Origin: Zeaxanthinibacter enoshimensis
GTDB taxonomy: Bacteria > Bacteroidota > Bacteroidia > Flavobacteriales > Flavobacteriaceae
Direction: 5' to 3'
NCBI RefSeq assembly: GCF_004362865.1
Contig: NZ_SNYI01000001.1
Location: forward strand, 1,116,001-1,180,000
DNA: 64,000 nt
The translations under genes were made by a program, and so were the position numbers. Positions 31,052 to 39,429 of the stretch are shown here, piece by piece (position 1 is the first letter of the stretch; every line of letters begins with the position of its first letter). Below the pieces are notes generated by a model. That model was not told the origin of the DNA and did not search any database. It was given only the letters and a program-made list of their open reading frames with translations.

Positions 31052-32202
31052 GACGAGCCTAAAGATTTTAAAGAGATCTGCATAATAGTGCCTTCCTTGC
31101 TCGAGCTAAGCACTTTGATCTTTCCTTGGTGGTATTCCTCAACGATTCTTTTGACCAGGGAGAGACCCAGACCCCATCCGCGTTTCTTGGAAGTGAAACC
31201 TGGGGTGAAGATAGAGTTGTAATCTCCTTTGGCTATACCATGACCGGTATCGGAGACGAGGATTTGGACATACTTCCCGTCCGGTAGGATCTCGATAGAG
31301 ATATGCCCTTTTCCCTTCATGGCATCAATGCCGTTCTTCACCAAATTCTCTATGGTCCAGTTATACAAAGAACGGTTCAAAAGTACGGGAAAATTTTCGA
31401 CTTTGGAATGGAATGAAAAGTGGATGAGCTTGGAGCTCCTCAGCTTCAGGTAGTCGTAAGCCTGCCTGGTTTCTTCAACGATATCCGCCGGTTCCAGTTT
31501 GGGGAGGCTCCCGATCTTAGAGAAGCGTTCCGTAATGGTTTGTAACCTGCTGATATCCTTATCAATTTCGGAGGTGATTGCAGGGTTGATGTTCTCTGCC
31601 CTTAACAGCTCGTTCCAGCCGAGAAGCGAGGTTAGCGGTGTTCCGATCTGGTGCGCTGTCTCCTTTGCCATCCCTGCCCATAGCTTATTCTGTTCAGAGG
31701 CCTTGTTGGTCCGGAAAAAGAAGAAGATGACTGCCCCGAAGAGGAAAATGATCAGCAACAGGGCGATGGGGTAATATTTCAGTTTGTTAAGTACCTCGGA
31801 ATTCCCGTAATATAGAGTGGCCAGGTGTTCTCCTTTATAATCTATTGCAATGGGAGTGTTCTCTTCCCGGAACCTTTCTATCTGCTTTTGAACGTATTCG
31901 GGGTCCGATACCGCATCTTCCTCCATATTGTTTGTCTTGATAGAACCATCCTGGTTCACCAGTATCATAGGAGTGGCAGTATTATTCTGGAAGATCTTGA
32001 CGTGCAGGTTACCCAGGTCCCGGTCCTCTGAAGACTGCAATAGCTCTGACTGGGCTGTGGCCCATATCTCCATTTTGTACCGTTCTTCCTCTTTAAATTT
32101 TTTAAAGAAACTGTTCGTATTCCAAAGGATCAGGCTAACGATCACGAAGGAGGCGATCAGCAAAAAAATATTCGAGGTTTTCCTGGGTCGGCTGAATTTC
32201 AT
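31048..32202 (-). CDS. Sensor histidine kinase (no adjacent response regulator)
   Basis: A 384-residue membrane kinase. One helix near residues 11-27 (NIFLLIASFVIVSLILW), a periplasmic sensor of about 110 residues, and a second helix (YPIALLLIIFLFGAVIFFFF). The phosphoacceptor helix is AKETAHQIGTPLTSLLGWNE, and the ATP domain has the N box NLVKNGIDAMKG, VSDTGHGI and GWGLGLSLVKRIVEEY. No response regulator is nearby, so its partner is encoded elsewhere. Start MKFSRPRKTSN at 32202 is preferred over a codon 20 residues upstream. It is followed by a zinc-ribbon membrane protein in the same operon. Confidence 0.92.
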   Translation of the reverse strand: MKFSRPRKTSNIFLLIASFVIVSLILWNTNSFFKKFKEEERYKMEIWATAQSELLQSSEDRDLGNLHVKIFQNNTATPMILVNQDGSIKTNNMEEDAVSDPEYVQKQIERFREENTPIAIDYKGEHLATLYYGNSEVLNKLKYYPIALLLIIFLFGAVIFFFFRTNKASEQNKLWAGMAKETAHQIGTPLTSLLGWNELLRAENINPAITSEIDKDISRLQTITERFSKIGSLPKLEPADIVEETRQAYDYLKLRSSKLIHFSFHSKVENFPVLLNRSLYNWTIENLVKNGIDAMKGKGHISIEILPDGKYVQILVSDTGHGIAKGDYNSIFTPGFTSKKRGWGLGLSLVKRIVEEYHQGKIKVLSSSKEGTIMQISLKSLGSS

Positions 32203-32297
32203 CAGGGCTGTTCTTTGCGAATTTAAAGATAAACCAAATTGGGGGACCGCGATGGTTTTCACCTCTTAATCCGGTTTTATATAGCCTACAAATTACG

Positions 32298-32305
32298 TAC
32301 ATTTG
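32298..32305 (+). promoter_or_regulatory. -7 promoter element of flavin reductase gene
   Basis: TACATTTG ends 6 nt before the ATG at 32312, a spacing that would give a nearly leaderless transcript. Confidence 0.5.
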
Positions 32306-32311
32306 CCACCT

Positions 32312-33196
32312 ATGCAAGAGATGATCACAATTAGTCCCAATGAAGTTGCAACCCCTGAGTTACATGGGTATCTGCTGGGAGCCGTGGGCCCCAGGCCTAT
32401 AGCGTTTGCAAGCACTGTGGATGCTGAGGGCAGACCTAATCTCTCGCCTTTCAGCTTCTTTAATGTATTCAGCGCAAACCCGCCCGTGATGATCTTTTCA
32501 CCTGCCAGGAGGGTACGCAATAATACGACCAAGCATACCCTGGAAAATATCCTTAAAACCAAGGAAGTGGTTATCAATATCGTGAACTACGATATGGTTC
32601 AGCAGATGTCTCTTTCGAGCACAGAATACCCGGAGGGTGAGAACGAGTTCGTTAAGGCAGGGCTGACAATGCTTCCTTCAGAAATAGTAAAACCATTCCG
32701 CGTGGGAGAATCACCGGTGCAGTTTGAATGTCGTGTGACCAAGGTTGAAGCTTTGGGGTATGAAGGGGGCGCAGGAAATTTAATTTTCTCGGAAGTAGTT
32801 AAAATACATATCCATAAGTCTATCCTGGATGAAAATGGCAGTATAGACCAGCATAAGATCGACCAGGTAGCCAGGATGGGAGGAAATTGGTACAGTCGTG
32901 CCAATAAAGGAATGTTCGAGGTGCCTAAACCTTTATCTACCCTGGGAATTGGTATAGACGCTATCCCGGAAAGGATCAGGCACAGCAAGCTTCTGACTGG
33001 AAATGACCTCGGTAAACTGGGCAACGTGGAAGAACTTCCCGCTACAGAAGAAGTGGCTGCTTTTGTGGAGGAAAAGAAAGAACTGAAAGAAATCATCCGT
33101 GCCGGTGATGAAGAGAGAAGGTTCAGAATGGCACAAGAATATTTAAACAATAATGACATGCTTTCTGCCTGGAAAGTATTGTTGGCAAACAATTAG
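32312..33196 (+). CDS. Flavin reductase-like FMN-binding protein
   Basis: A 294-residue cytoplasmic protein. Residues about 20-200 form the split-barrel flavin reductase domain (GPRPIAFASTVDAEGRPNLS, SFFNVFSANPPVMIFSPARR, VVINIVNYDMVQQMS). An extra 90-residue helical C-terminus follows (RHSKLLTGNDLGKLGNVEEL; MAQEYLNNNDMLSAWKVLLA). It probably binds FMN and reduces it or uses it with a partner oxygenase. ATG at 32312 or 32321 could be the start. It is closely followed (3 bp) by the DUF3127 gene, so the two share a transcript. Confidence 0.9.
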   Translation: MQEMITISPNEVATPELHGYLLGAVGPRPIAFASTVDAEGRPNLSPFSFFNVFSANPPVMIFSPARRVRNNTTKHTLENILKTKEVVINIVNYDMVQQMSLSSTEYPEGENEFVKAGLTMLPSEIVKPFRVGESPVQFECRVTKVEALGYEGGAGNLIFSEVVKIHIHKSILDENGSIDQHKIDQVARMGGNWYSRANKGMFEVPKPLSTLGIGIDAIPERIRHSKLLTGNDLGKLGNVEELPATEEVAAFVEEKKELKEIIRAGDEERRFRMAQEYLNNNDMLSAWKVLLANN

Positions 33197-33199
33197 AAG

Positions 33200-33577
33200 A
33201 TGGAATTAGAAGGAACGATCAAATTAATCGGCGAAACCAAAACATTTGGAAATAATGGTTTCCGGAAGCGTGAAGTGGTAATTACTACCGATGAGCAATA
33301 TCCCCAGACCATTATGGTCGAGTTTGTACAGGACAAGACAGACCTGCTGAACAACTTTAAGCCGGGACAACCGGTAAAGATCAGCATCAACCTGAGGGGT
33401 CGCGAATGGACCAACCCACAGGGAGAGGTCAAATACTTCAACTCTATCCAGGGTTGGAGAATAGAAGCCGCACAGGCTGAACAAGGTGATGGGAATATCC
33501 CTCCGGTTCCTCCTATGGAGGCCTTTGAACCGGCTGATGACCTGAACGAGGAAGATCACGATGACCTTCCGTTCTAA
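33200..33577 (+). CDS. DUF3127 protein with SSB-like acidic tip
   Basis: A 125-residue small protein whose body (MELEGTIKLIGETKTFGNNG; VKISINLRGREWTNPQGEVK; YFNSIQGWRIE) has the strand pattern of an OB fold and matches the DUF3127 family. After a Pro/Gln-rich linker it ends EEDHDDLPF, nearly the same tip as the SSB at 8915 (EEEDDLPF). This suggests a single-stranded nucleic-acid-binding role and recruitment of the same partner proteins as SSB. That role is inference; no study of the family is known to me. Confidence 0.85.
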   Translation: MELEGTIKLIGETKTFGNNGFRKREVVITTDEQYPQTIMVEFVQDKTDLLNNFKPGQPVKISINLRGREWTNPQGEVKYFNSIQGWRIEAAQAEQGDGNIPPVPPMEAFEPADDLNEEDHDDLPF

Positions 33578-33595
33578 GATTAAAAACTTTGGGAT

Positions 33596-33628
33596 GATCC
33601 GGCCTGATGCTTTTGTCCTGGCCGGATC
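33596..33628 (+). other. Perfect 9-bp inverted repeat before the AtoE-type gene
   Basis: GATCCGGCC (33596-33604) and GGCCGGATC (33620-33628) with a 15-nt loop, followed by no T run. It ends 12 bp before the ATG at 33641, so it may regulate that gene's translation or be an operator, more than a terminator of DUF3127. Confidence 0.4.
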
Positions 33629-33640
33629 TCACCCTGTTAT

Positions 33641-35017
33641 ATGAAACTTACCAGGGCCATAGAAACGGTTTTCAGGAGGTACTTGCCTTCTCCTTTTACC
33701 ATAGCCGTACTACTGACCCTTTTTACTATCCTGCTTGCCTGGATCGCAACAGATGCCCCTGGATCGGGATCGCACCTGGGATCTGTTCTCTCGCATTGGG
33801 AATCCGGGATCTGGAATACAGGTCTGTTGGTCTTTGCTTACCAGATGATGCTGATCCTGGTGCTCGGACATGTCCTGGTATTGAGCAGACCGGTAGAGAA
33901 ACTAATTCAGAAGATTACAGGCTTGGTCAGCAACCCGGCGAATGCAGCCCTGTTGGTAGCATTGCCTACTATGCTGGTTTCCTTTTTTAACTGGGGACTT
34001 GGACTGATCTTCGGCGCTCTCCTGGCACGGAAAGTGGGGGAATATGCCCAGGAAGCCGGTATTCCTGTCAACTACCCCCTGGTAGGTGCCTGCGGATACC
34101 TGGGGCTGATGGTATGGCATGGTGGCATCAGTGGATCTGCACCCATCAAAGCTTCAGAGGAAGGTCATATCACAGAACTGTTGCAGTTATCCGGTAACGA
34201 GGAACTGCTTTCTGCCCTGCCTGGAAGTATACCTACCTCCTTCACTGTTTTCAGTACCTCTAACCTGCTGATCTTTGTCGCAGTCCTGATCGCTATCTCC
34301 GGCATTGCATATTACCTGGGGAGGAACACGAATAGTACACCTACTTCCCTGCCCGCTCTCACTATGGAGAAAGAAAAGGAAACAGAGGCCATCGGTTCTG
34401 AAAAGCTGGACAGGTCTCCCTGGCTTTCTGCGGTCTTCGGACTTCTTATTCTCGGGGTATTCTGCCTGCAATACACCTCGTTCCTGCTTGCCCTGAATAT
34501 CACCCCTGATATGCTTAATTTCTTTATGCTGGGGCTGGCTTTGCTGTTGCATGGAAGCCTGGCAAATTTCGGCCGTGCTGTTGAAGCTGCCATAGGAGAT
34601 ACGGCCGGTATACTCATCCAGTTTCCTTTGTATTTCGGGATTATGGGCATTATGGCCGGGACCGGGATGATCGGTGATATTTCAGATTTTTTCGCGTCGG
34701 TTGCTAACAGTACTACATTACCGATACTAACCTTTTTCAGCGCTGGCCTTGTCAACGTTTTTGTTCCCAGCGGGGGAGGTCAGTGGGCGGTCCAGGGTCC
34801 CCTGGTAATCGAATCAGCCCTTCAACTCGGGGTGCCTCTGCCGAAGGCCCTGATGGCGCTTGCCTACGGGGACCAGGTAACTAATATGCTGCAGCCTTTC
34901 TGGGCATTGCCACTGCTGGCGATCACAAAACTCAAAGCCAGTGAGATACTGCCTTACACTTTGATGTTTATGCTGGTCGGATCAGTGATCTACCTGACCG
35001 GTCTCCTGCTTTTTTAG
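33641..35017 (+). CDS. Short-chain fatty acid transporter, AtoE family
   Basis: A 458-residue inner-membrane carrier with about 12 helices. Family features are FNWGLGLIFGALLARKVGEY, YLGLMVWHGGISGSAPIKAS, FGIMGIMAGTGMI and the late FVPSGGGQWAVQGPL loop. AtoE-type carriers take up short-chain fatty acids such as acetoacetate or butyrate. No fatty-acid degradation genes flank it. A 9-bp inverted repeat is just before the start. Confidence 0.88.
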   Translation: MKLTRAIETVFRRYLPSPFTIAVLLTLFTILLAWIATDAPGSGSHLGSVLSHWESGIWNTGLLVFAYQMMLILVLGHVLVLSRPVEKLIQKITGLVSNPANAALLVALPTMLVSFFNWGLGLIFGALLARKVGEYAQEAGIPVNYPLVGACGYLGLMVWHGGISGSAPIKASEEGHITELLQLSGNEELLSALPGSIPTSFTVFSTSNLLIFVAVLIAISGIAYYLGRNTNSTPTSLPALTMEKEKETEAIGSEKLDRSPWLSAVFGLLILGVFCLQYTSFLLALNITPDMLNFFMLGLALLLHGSLANFGRAVEAAIGDTAGILIQFPLYFGIMGIMAGTGMIGDISDFFASVANSTTLPILTFFSAGLVNVFVPSGGGQWAVQGPLVIESALQLGVPLPKALMALAYGDQVTNMLQPFWALPLLAITKLKASEILPYTLMFMLVGSVIYLTGLLLF

Positions 35018-35019
35018 CC

Positions 35020-35027
35020 TAAATTTG
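35020..35027 (+). promoter_or_regulatory. -7 promoter element of aat
   Basis: TAAATTTG directly after the AtoE-type gene stop and 16 nt before the GTG start of aat. Confidence 0.5.
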
Positions 35028-35043
35028 CGTAAAAGCTATATCC

Positions 35044-35703
35044 GTGAATAATTCTCCTGATTCCATAGCATTCCTGACCAAGGCACTGGTTTTTCCGCCC
35101 ATTGAAAATGCCAATTCCGAGGGCCTGCTGGCAGTAGGGGGAGACCTTTCTGCAGACCGACTTTTGCTGGCCTACCGCAGTGGGATTTTTCCTTGGTTCA
35201 ATGAAGATTCACTGATCCTCTGGTGGAGTCCTGATCCCCGGATGGTACTTTTTCCGGGAGAATTGAAAATTTCCAAGAGCCTCGGGCGGACGCTCCGGAA
35301 AAATATTTTTAAAGTGACCCGGAACCAATGTTTTCCAGAGGTAATAAAAAAATGTTCGGCCGTCCCCAGGCCGGGGCAGGATGGGACCTGGATCACTGCG
35401 GGAATGCAACAGGCGTATTCGGAACTCCACCGGCGTGGTATTGCCGTGTCTTATGAAGTTTGGTCCGGGGACGAATTAGTAGGGGGACTCTATGGTCTGC
35501 AGCTCGGGGAGGTCTTCTGTGGGGAAAGTATGTTCAGTACGGCCAGTGATGCTTCAAAAGTGGCTCTTGTTCAGCTGGTGAGTGATTGCCTGGACAATGG
35601 TACAGCTCTTATAGATTGCCAGGTGTATACCAGCCACCTGGAGAGCCTGGGAGCCCGGGAAATTCCCAGGCAGGAATACTTAGAGTACCTCAGGGAGAAA
35701 TAG
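35044..35703 (+). CDS. aat: Leucyl/phenylalanyl-tRNA--protein transferase
   Basis: Adds Leu or Phe to proteins with N-terminal Arg or Lys, marking them for ClpAP in the N-end rule pathway. The 219 residues show the Aat signatures [36 protein letters not shown] and [11 protein letters not shown]. The start is GTG at 35044, matching the family N-terminus ([11 protein letters not shown] follows after 20 residues). clpA/clpS are not in the window. Confidence 0.96.
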   Translation: MNNSPDSIAFLTKALVFPPIENANSEGLLAVGGDLSADRLLLAYRSGIFPWFNEDSLILWWSPDPRMVLFPGELKISKSLGRTLRKNIFKVTRNQCFPEVIKKCSAVPRPGQDGTWITAGMQQAYSELHRRGIAVSYEVWSGDELVGGLYGLQLGEVFCGESMFSTASDASKVALVQLVSDCLDNGTALIDCQVYTSHLESLGAREIPRQEYLEYLREK

Positions 35704-35753
35704 GGGGTCGCTATGGCAGCTTTGCGTGTTGTAATGTGGAGTATGCAGGGTGA

Positions 35754-36317
35754 TTAAACCTGGTGGTAGCGAAAACAGTCTGTTTCGTGATCGTTGACCA
35801 TTCCGGTGGCCTGCATATGGGCATATACCACGGTGGGACCTACAAATTTAAAACCCTTCTTCTTCAGATCTTTGCTTATCCTCTCAGAAAGCGCGGTGGT
35901 TGCCGGGGCGTCCTTGTAATAAGAAATAGCATTCTTTACCGGCTTATGATCCACATAGCTCCAGATGTAATCACAGAAGCTGCCGTATTCCTCCTGTACT
36001 TTTATGAATGCCCGGGCATTGGCAACAATGGCGTTGATCTTAAGCCGGTTCCGGATGATTCCCGGATCCTGCATCAGCTCGTCCAGTTTTGACTGATCGT
36101 AAGCTGCTATCTTGCGGTAATCAAAATCGTCAAAGGCCTTCCTGAAATTTTCGCGCTTCCGCAGTATAGTGATCCAGCTCAGCCCTGCCTGGAAAGTCTC
36201 CAGGATCAGGAATTCGAACATAGTGGGGTCATCCCGAACCGGTACTCCCCATTCCCGGTCGTGGTACTCTTCATACAGTGCATCCCCTACACACCAGCCA
36301 CAGCGTTTTACTTCCAT
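35754..36317 (-). CDS. tag: DNA-3-methyladenine glycosylase I
   Basis: Excises 3-methyladenine from alkylated DNA. A 187-residue helix-hairpin-helix protein with N-terminal RCGWCVGDALYEEYHDREWG, SWITILRKRENFRKAFDDFD and C-terminal GPTVVYAHMQATGMVNDHET. The zinc-snap residues (early Cys and His, late His and Cys) are all present. Convergent with aat. With the alkyltransferase-like gene at 63912 it gives two alkylation repair genes in the window, but they are far apart. Confidence 0.96.
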   Translation of the reverse strand: MEVKRCGWCVGDALYEEYHDREWGVPVRDDPTMFEFLILETFQAGLSWITILRKRENFRKAFDDFDYRKIAAYDQSKLDELMQDPGIIRNRLKINAIVANARAFIKVQEEYGSFCDYIWSYVDHKPVKNAISYYKDAPATTALSERISKDLKKKGFKFVGPTVVYAHMQATGMVNDHETDCFRYHQV

Positions 36318-36384
36318 ACCTAAATATAGATAATCAGGCGGAATCTGGAACGCTGTTCAATTCAGGTAATGCGAATAATGATAA

Positions 36385-36735
36385 TTAACGGCTCAGTTCT
36401 CCGGACTGCAGTGCTTCCCCAACATGGGCTGTTACTTCCCTGTAGTGCCTGAAATACTGTTTCCTGTTAACAGGCTGCAGGGTGGCGACCTGGTGACCTT
36501 CCTTATCAGTGCTTACATCTGCAACCACCACGCGTATCCCGGCCAGGCTTTTATAATCCGGCAAAATTCCTTTTTTGATCAGGAAATTAGGTCTGGGGAA
36601 ATCCAGGTGATTGAATTGGTTTCCTTCTGGCTGCTGAATAGTAAATTCGTCTCCTACATTTACGGTAGAATCCTGGGCTTGAATCCCGTAAATGCAGCCG
36701 AGGAGCAAAAACAGTAGTATAATTCCTTGTTTCAT
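36385..36735 (-). CDS. Secreted protein of unknown function
   Basis: A 116-residue exported protein: signal peptide MKQGIILLFLLLGCIYGIQA before QDST. LLGC could also be read as a lipobox, but the C-terminal cut site AQA|QD is better. The mature part (FTIQQPEGNQFNHLDFPRPN; IRVVVADVSTDKEGHQVATL) has mixed strands and no known motif. I cannot name a family. It follows the TonB-like gene at the end of the leftward ftsX cluster after a 103-bp gap. Confidence 0.7.
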   Translation of the reverse strand: MKQGIILLFLLLGCIYGIQAQDSTVNVGDEFTIQQPEGNQFNHLDFPRPNFLIKKGILPDYKSLAGIRVVVADVSTDKEGHQVATLQPVNRKQYFRHYREVTAHVGEALQSGELSR

Positions 36736-36838
36736 CTTGAGTATGATTTTAGTTTAGTATAATTTACCAAATTCCCGGGTAAATTAATAGTCCAAAAATA
36801 CGAAATATGGCTGAAAAAAAAATTGAGATGACTCCCGT

Positions 36839-37567
36839 TTACTTGCTCTGGAAGATATAGGTGATGGTACCGATCTGGGAGGCTTTGGAATCCGGATTAA
36901 AACGGGCCCGCAAGGCGTAGGTAATAGCATTGTCGACGAGACAACCATTGCTGGTATTAGAACTGCTGGCATTATAATCGGCCGCCGTGACATACCCATT
37001 ATTATCTACCGCGATATTAATAACAACGGTTCCGCCCTCGATACAAGTGTAGATTGGCGGCGGAAGCCTGTAGCTGTTGCGCCCTACCAGGGAATAGGAA
37101 ACTGAGGTACGCCTTTTTGCAAGATTCTTGGTGTATTCCTTTTTCTGAGCGTCTTTCTCTCCCAGCTGCTGCAGTCGCTCTTCACGTCGTCTGGCAAGTT
37201 CTTTCAGGCCCTCTGAGAAGTCAGAGTCGGGATCGCTGTATTCGCCTTCTTCGCCGGCCTCGCTCAACTCCGTTCGTTCTTCCATGATCTCCTCCAGGGT
37301 TTTCAGGGGTTCCGGGTTGCCGAAACTAGGTTTGGCAGTTTCATTAAAGGCCATATGGGATTCAATGGGGTCAGATTGCTCCCTTTCCTCCATTTGCTTT
37401 TCCTCTTCCTCCAAAATGGCTTCCAGGTCTTCGTCAGCCAGGCTCATTTCGATCACATACTCCTCTTCCTGCTCCGCGCCAAGATGCAGATTGAACATGG
37501 TCAATATCAGGATGCCCAGCGTGAGTCCGGTAATGATAAAAGAAAGCTGTGGTCGATTCAGGTGCAT
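36839..37567 (-). CDS. TonB-like energy transducer protein
   Basis: A 242-residue single-span membrane protein. A helix at about 8-28 (LSFIITGLTLGILILTMFNL) is followed by a long, strongly acidic periplasmic linker (EDLEAILEEEEKQMEEREQ) in place of the usual Pro-rich TonB spacer, and a C-terminal TonB-like domain (GGTVVINIAVDNNGYVTAAD; DNAITYALRARFNPD). No ExbB/ExbD genes are nearby. It lies after truB in the leftward ftsX-uppP-truB group, with a 63-bp gap. It may act in cell-envelope processes and not nutrient uptake. Confidence 0.8.
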   Translation of the reverse strand: MHLNRPQLSFIITGLTLGILILTMFNLHLGAEQEEEYVIEMSLADEDLEAILEEEEKQMEEREQSDPIESHMAFNETAKPSFGNPEPLKTLEEIMEERTELSEAGEEGEYSDPDSDFSEGLKELARRREERLQQLGEKDAQKKEYTKNLAKRRTSVSYSLVGRNSYRLPPPIYTCIEGGTVVINIAVDNNGYVTAADYNASSSNTSNGCLVDNAITYALRARFNPDSKASQIGTITYIFQSK

Positions 37568-37630
37568 AAACCTATAACCTTTTTTTTTACAAAATATTAT
37601 ATTTTGCTGACACCCGGGGATTTACAGTAA

Positions 37631-38344
37631 TTAATCATTTGATGCTTCGGGGAGCAGTAATTCCCTGAATTTCTCGGGGGTCAACGCATTATTTACGTTG
37701 TAATCCCCTATTTTGGTTCTCCGGAGGCGGGTTAAATGCCCACCTGAATCCAAATACTGACCAAAATCATGTGCCAGGGACCGGATATAGGTGCCCTTGC
37801 TGCAGACGACCCGGAAATCTACTTCGGGCAGCCGGATGGCTGTGATCTCAAACTCATTTATCGTGATCAGTCGCTTTTTGATTTCCACTTCCTTTCCTTC
37901 CCGTGCAAATTCATACAGTCGCTTTCCATCCTTTTTAAGTGCTGAGAAAACAGGTGGTTTTTGGGCTATTTCGCCGGTAAAGTGATTGGCAGCTTCTTTG
38001 ATGGCTTCTTTCGTAATATGGTCAACCGGGTACTCCTGGTCAACTTCAGTCTCCAGGTCATAGGAAGGAGTTGTGCCGCCCAGGGTGATGGTCCCGGTAT
38101 ACTCTTTGACCTGTCCCTGCAACCCCTCTATTTTCTTGGTCGCTTTCCCGGTACAGATGATCAGCAGCCCGGTGGCCAGGGGATCTAAGGTCCCGGCATG
38201 TCCCACCTTTATCTTTTTTAACTGGAATTTCCGCCGGATGGCCCATTTTATGGCATTTACAGCCTGGAACGATGACCAGTTCAAAGGTTTGTCAATGAGC
38301 AGGATCTGCCCGTCGAGGAATTTGTCTTTAGAATCGGGATTCAT
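37631..38344 (-). CDS. truB: tRNA pseudouridine(55) synthase
   Basis: Makes pseudouridine-55 in the T loop of tRNAs. The catalytic Asp lies in KVGHAGTLDPLATGLLIICT; KPLNWSSFQAVN and CSKGTYIRSLAHDFGQ are further family motifs. I set the start at 38344 (MNPDSKDKFL), giving 237 residues; a longer reading of 23 residues would overlap the end of uppP. The gene follows uppP by 10 bp in the same operon. Confidence 0.96.
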   Translation of the reverse strand: MNPDSKDKFLDGQILLIDKPLNWSSFQAVNAIKWAIRRKFQLKKIKVGHAGTLDPLATGLLIICTGKATKKIEGLQGQVKEYTGTITLGGTTPSYDLETEVDQEYPVDHITKEAIKEAANHFTGEIAQKPPVFSALKKDGKRLYEFAREGKEVEIKKRLITINEFEITAIRLPEVDFRVVCSKGTYIRSLAHDFGQYLDSGGHLTRLRRTKIGDYNVNNALTPEKFRELLLPEASND

Positions 38345-38354
38345 AAGGTAGTTT

Positions 38355-39149
38355 TTAGGTGAGCAGGCCATATACAAGGGCCAGGCTACCAACAATAAGG
38401 CAATAGACCGCAAAGTAGGTTAATTTACTGTTGCGTACCAGCCTGATCATCCAGGTACAGGCGATCATTCCGGAAAGGAATGCGGCCAGGAACCCGGCGG
38501 CCATGACCATGGATTGTCCGCCTTCGTAAGTCAGTTCGCCGCTGGACAGGTCTTTGATGATCTTCCCGAGGATCAGGGGAACTACCATTAGGAATGAGAA
38601 ACGGGCTGCGCGGGTTTTATCTATTCCCAGGAGTACGGATGTGGAAATAGTGGCGCCACTCCTGGAAACTCCGGGGAGCATGGCTATGGCCTGGGAAACC
38701 CCTATAACAAGGGAATTCCGGAAACTGACCGGTTTCCCCGTATCCTTTGCCCTGTCAGCAAGATAGAGTAACAGTGCAGTTACCCAGAGCATAAACCCGA
38801 CAAGGACTATGTTGCCTCCGAATAGTGATTCCAATTGTTCCTCAAATACCAGCCCTATGAAAACGGCAGGTATCATGGATATGATGATCTTCAGGGAGAA
38901 TTGTGTCTGTTCGTTCCAGCGGAATTGCAGCAACCCGCGTACGATCTCCCACACATCTTTCCGGAATACCACCAGGGTGCTTAATGCCGTGGCAAAATGT
39001 ACGACCACGGTGAATAACAGGCTGTCTTCCGGCACAGAGTTGTCTCCCAGCAATGCTTTCCCGATTTCCAGGTGACCACTGGAAGAAACAGGTAAAAATT
39101 CGGTCAGGCCCTGGATTATCCCCAGGATTATGGCATCTATTAATTCCAA
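38355..39149 (-). CDS. uppP: Undecaprenyl-diphosphate phosphatase
   Basis: Recycles the lipid carrier of peptidoglycan synthesis by removing a phosphate from undecaprenyl diphosphate; also gives bacitracin tolerance. A 264-residue BacA-type membrane protein with about eight helices and both catalytic repeats: GLTEFLPVSSSGHLEIG near 15-31 and LPGVSRSGATISTS in the second half. It lies 7 bp after the DUF3098 gene in the ftsX-DUF3098-uppP-truB order usual in flavobacteria. Confidence 0.97.
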   Translation of the reverse strand: MELIDAIILGIIQGLTEFLPVSSSGHLEIGKALLGDNSVPEDSLLFTVVVHFATALSTLVVFRKDVWEIVRGLLQFRWNEQTQFSLKIIISMIPAVFIGLVFEEQLESLFGGNIVLVGFMLWVTALLLYLADRAKDTGKPVSFRNSLVIGVSQAIAMLPGVSRSGATISTSVLLGIDKTRAARFSFLMVVPLILGKIIKDLSSGELTYEGGQSMVMAAGFLAAFLSGMIACTWMIRLVRNSKLTYFAVYCLIVGSLALVYGLLT

Positions 39150-39156
39150 TTACTGC

Positions 39157-39420
39157 TTATTTTTTGTGAGGGTTCAGAAGGATGGCATAGATCTCTATAC
39201 CCAGGCCTGCAAGAACTAGCGTAGGGGCAAGGCGGATCCGGACAAAACTGTAGATCTCCGGGTTAAAGACATTGGGGTCGTCACTGCCACCCCCGCTCAT
39301 CAGGATGTACCCCAGTGCAATACACGCTATCCCGATAAACATAAAAATGTAGTTCTTCCTTTGGAAGATGAATTCCCGTTTGGTCTTATTTTCAGCTGTT
39401 TTCCTGTCTTGTTTACTCAT
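39157..39420 (-). CDS. DUF3098 small membrane protein
   Basis: An 87-residue protein with a charged N-terminus and two membrane helices (YIFMFIGIACIALGYILMSG; IRLAPTLVLAGLGIEIYAIL). It fits DUF3098, always found between ftsX and uppP in Bacteroidota. This position suggests a role with the FtsEX division complex or wall precursor recycling, but no function is established. Confidence 0.88.
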   Translation of the reverse strand: MSKQDRKTAENKTKREFIFQRKNYIFMFIGIACIALGYILMSGGGSDDPNVFNPEIYSFVRIRLAPTLVLAGLGIEIYAILLNPHKK

Positions 39421-39429
39421 GCTGCAAAT

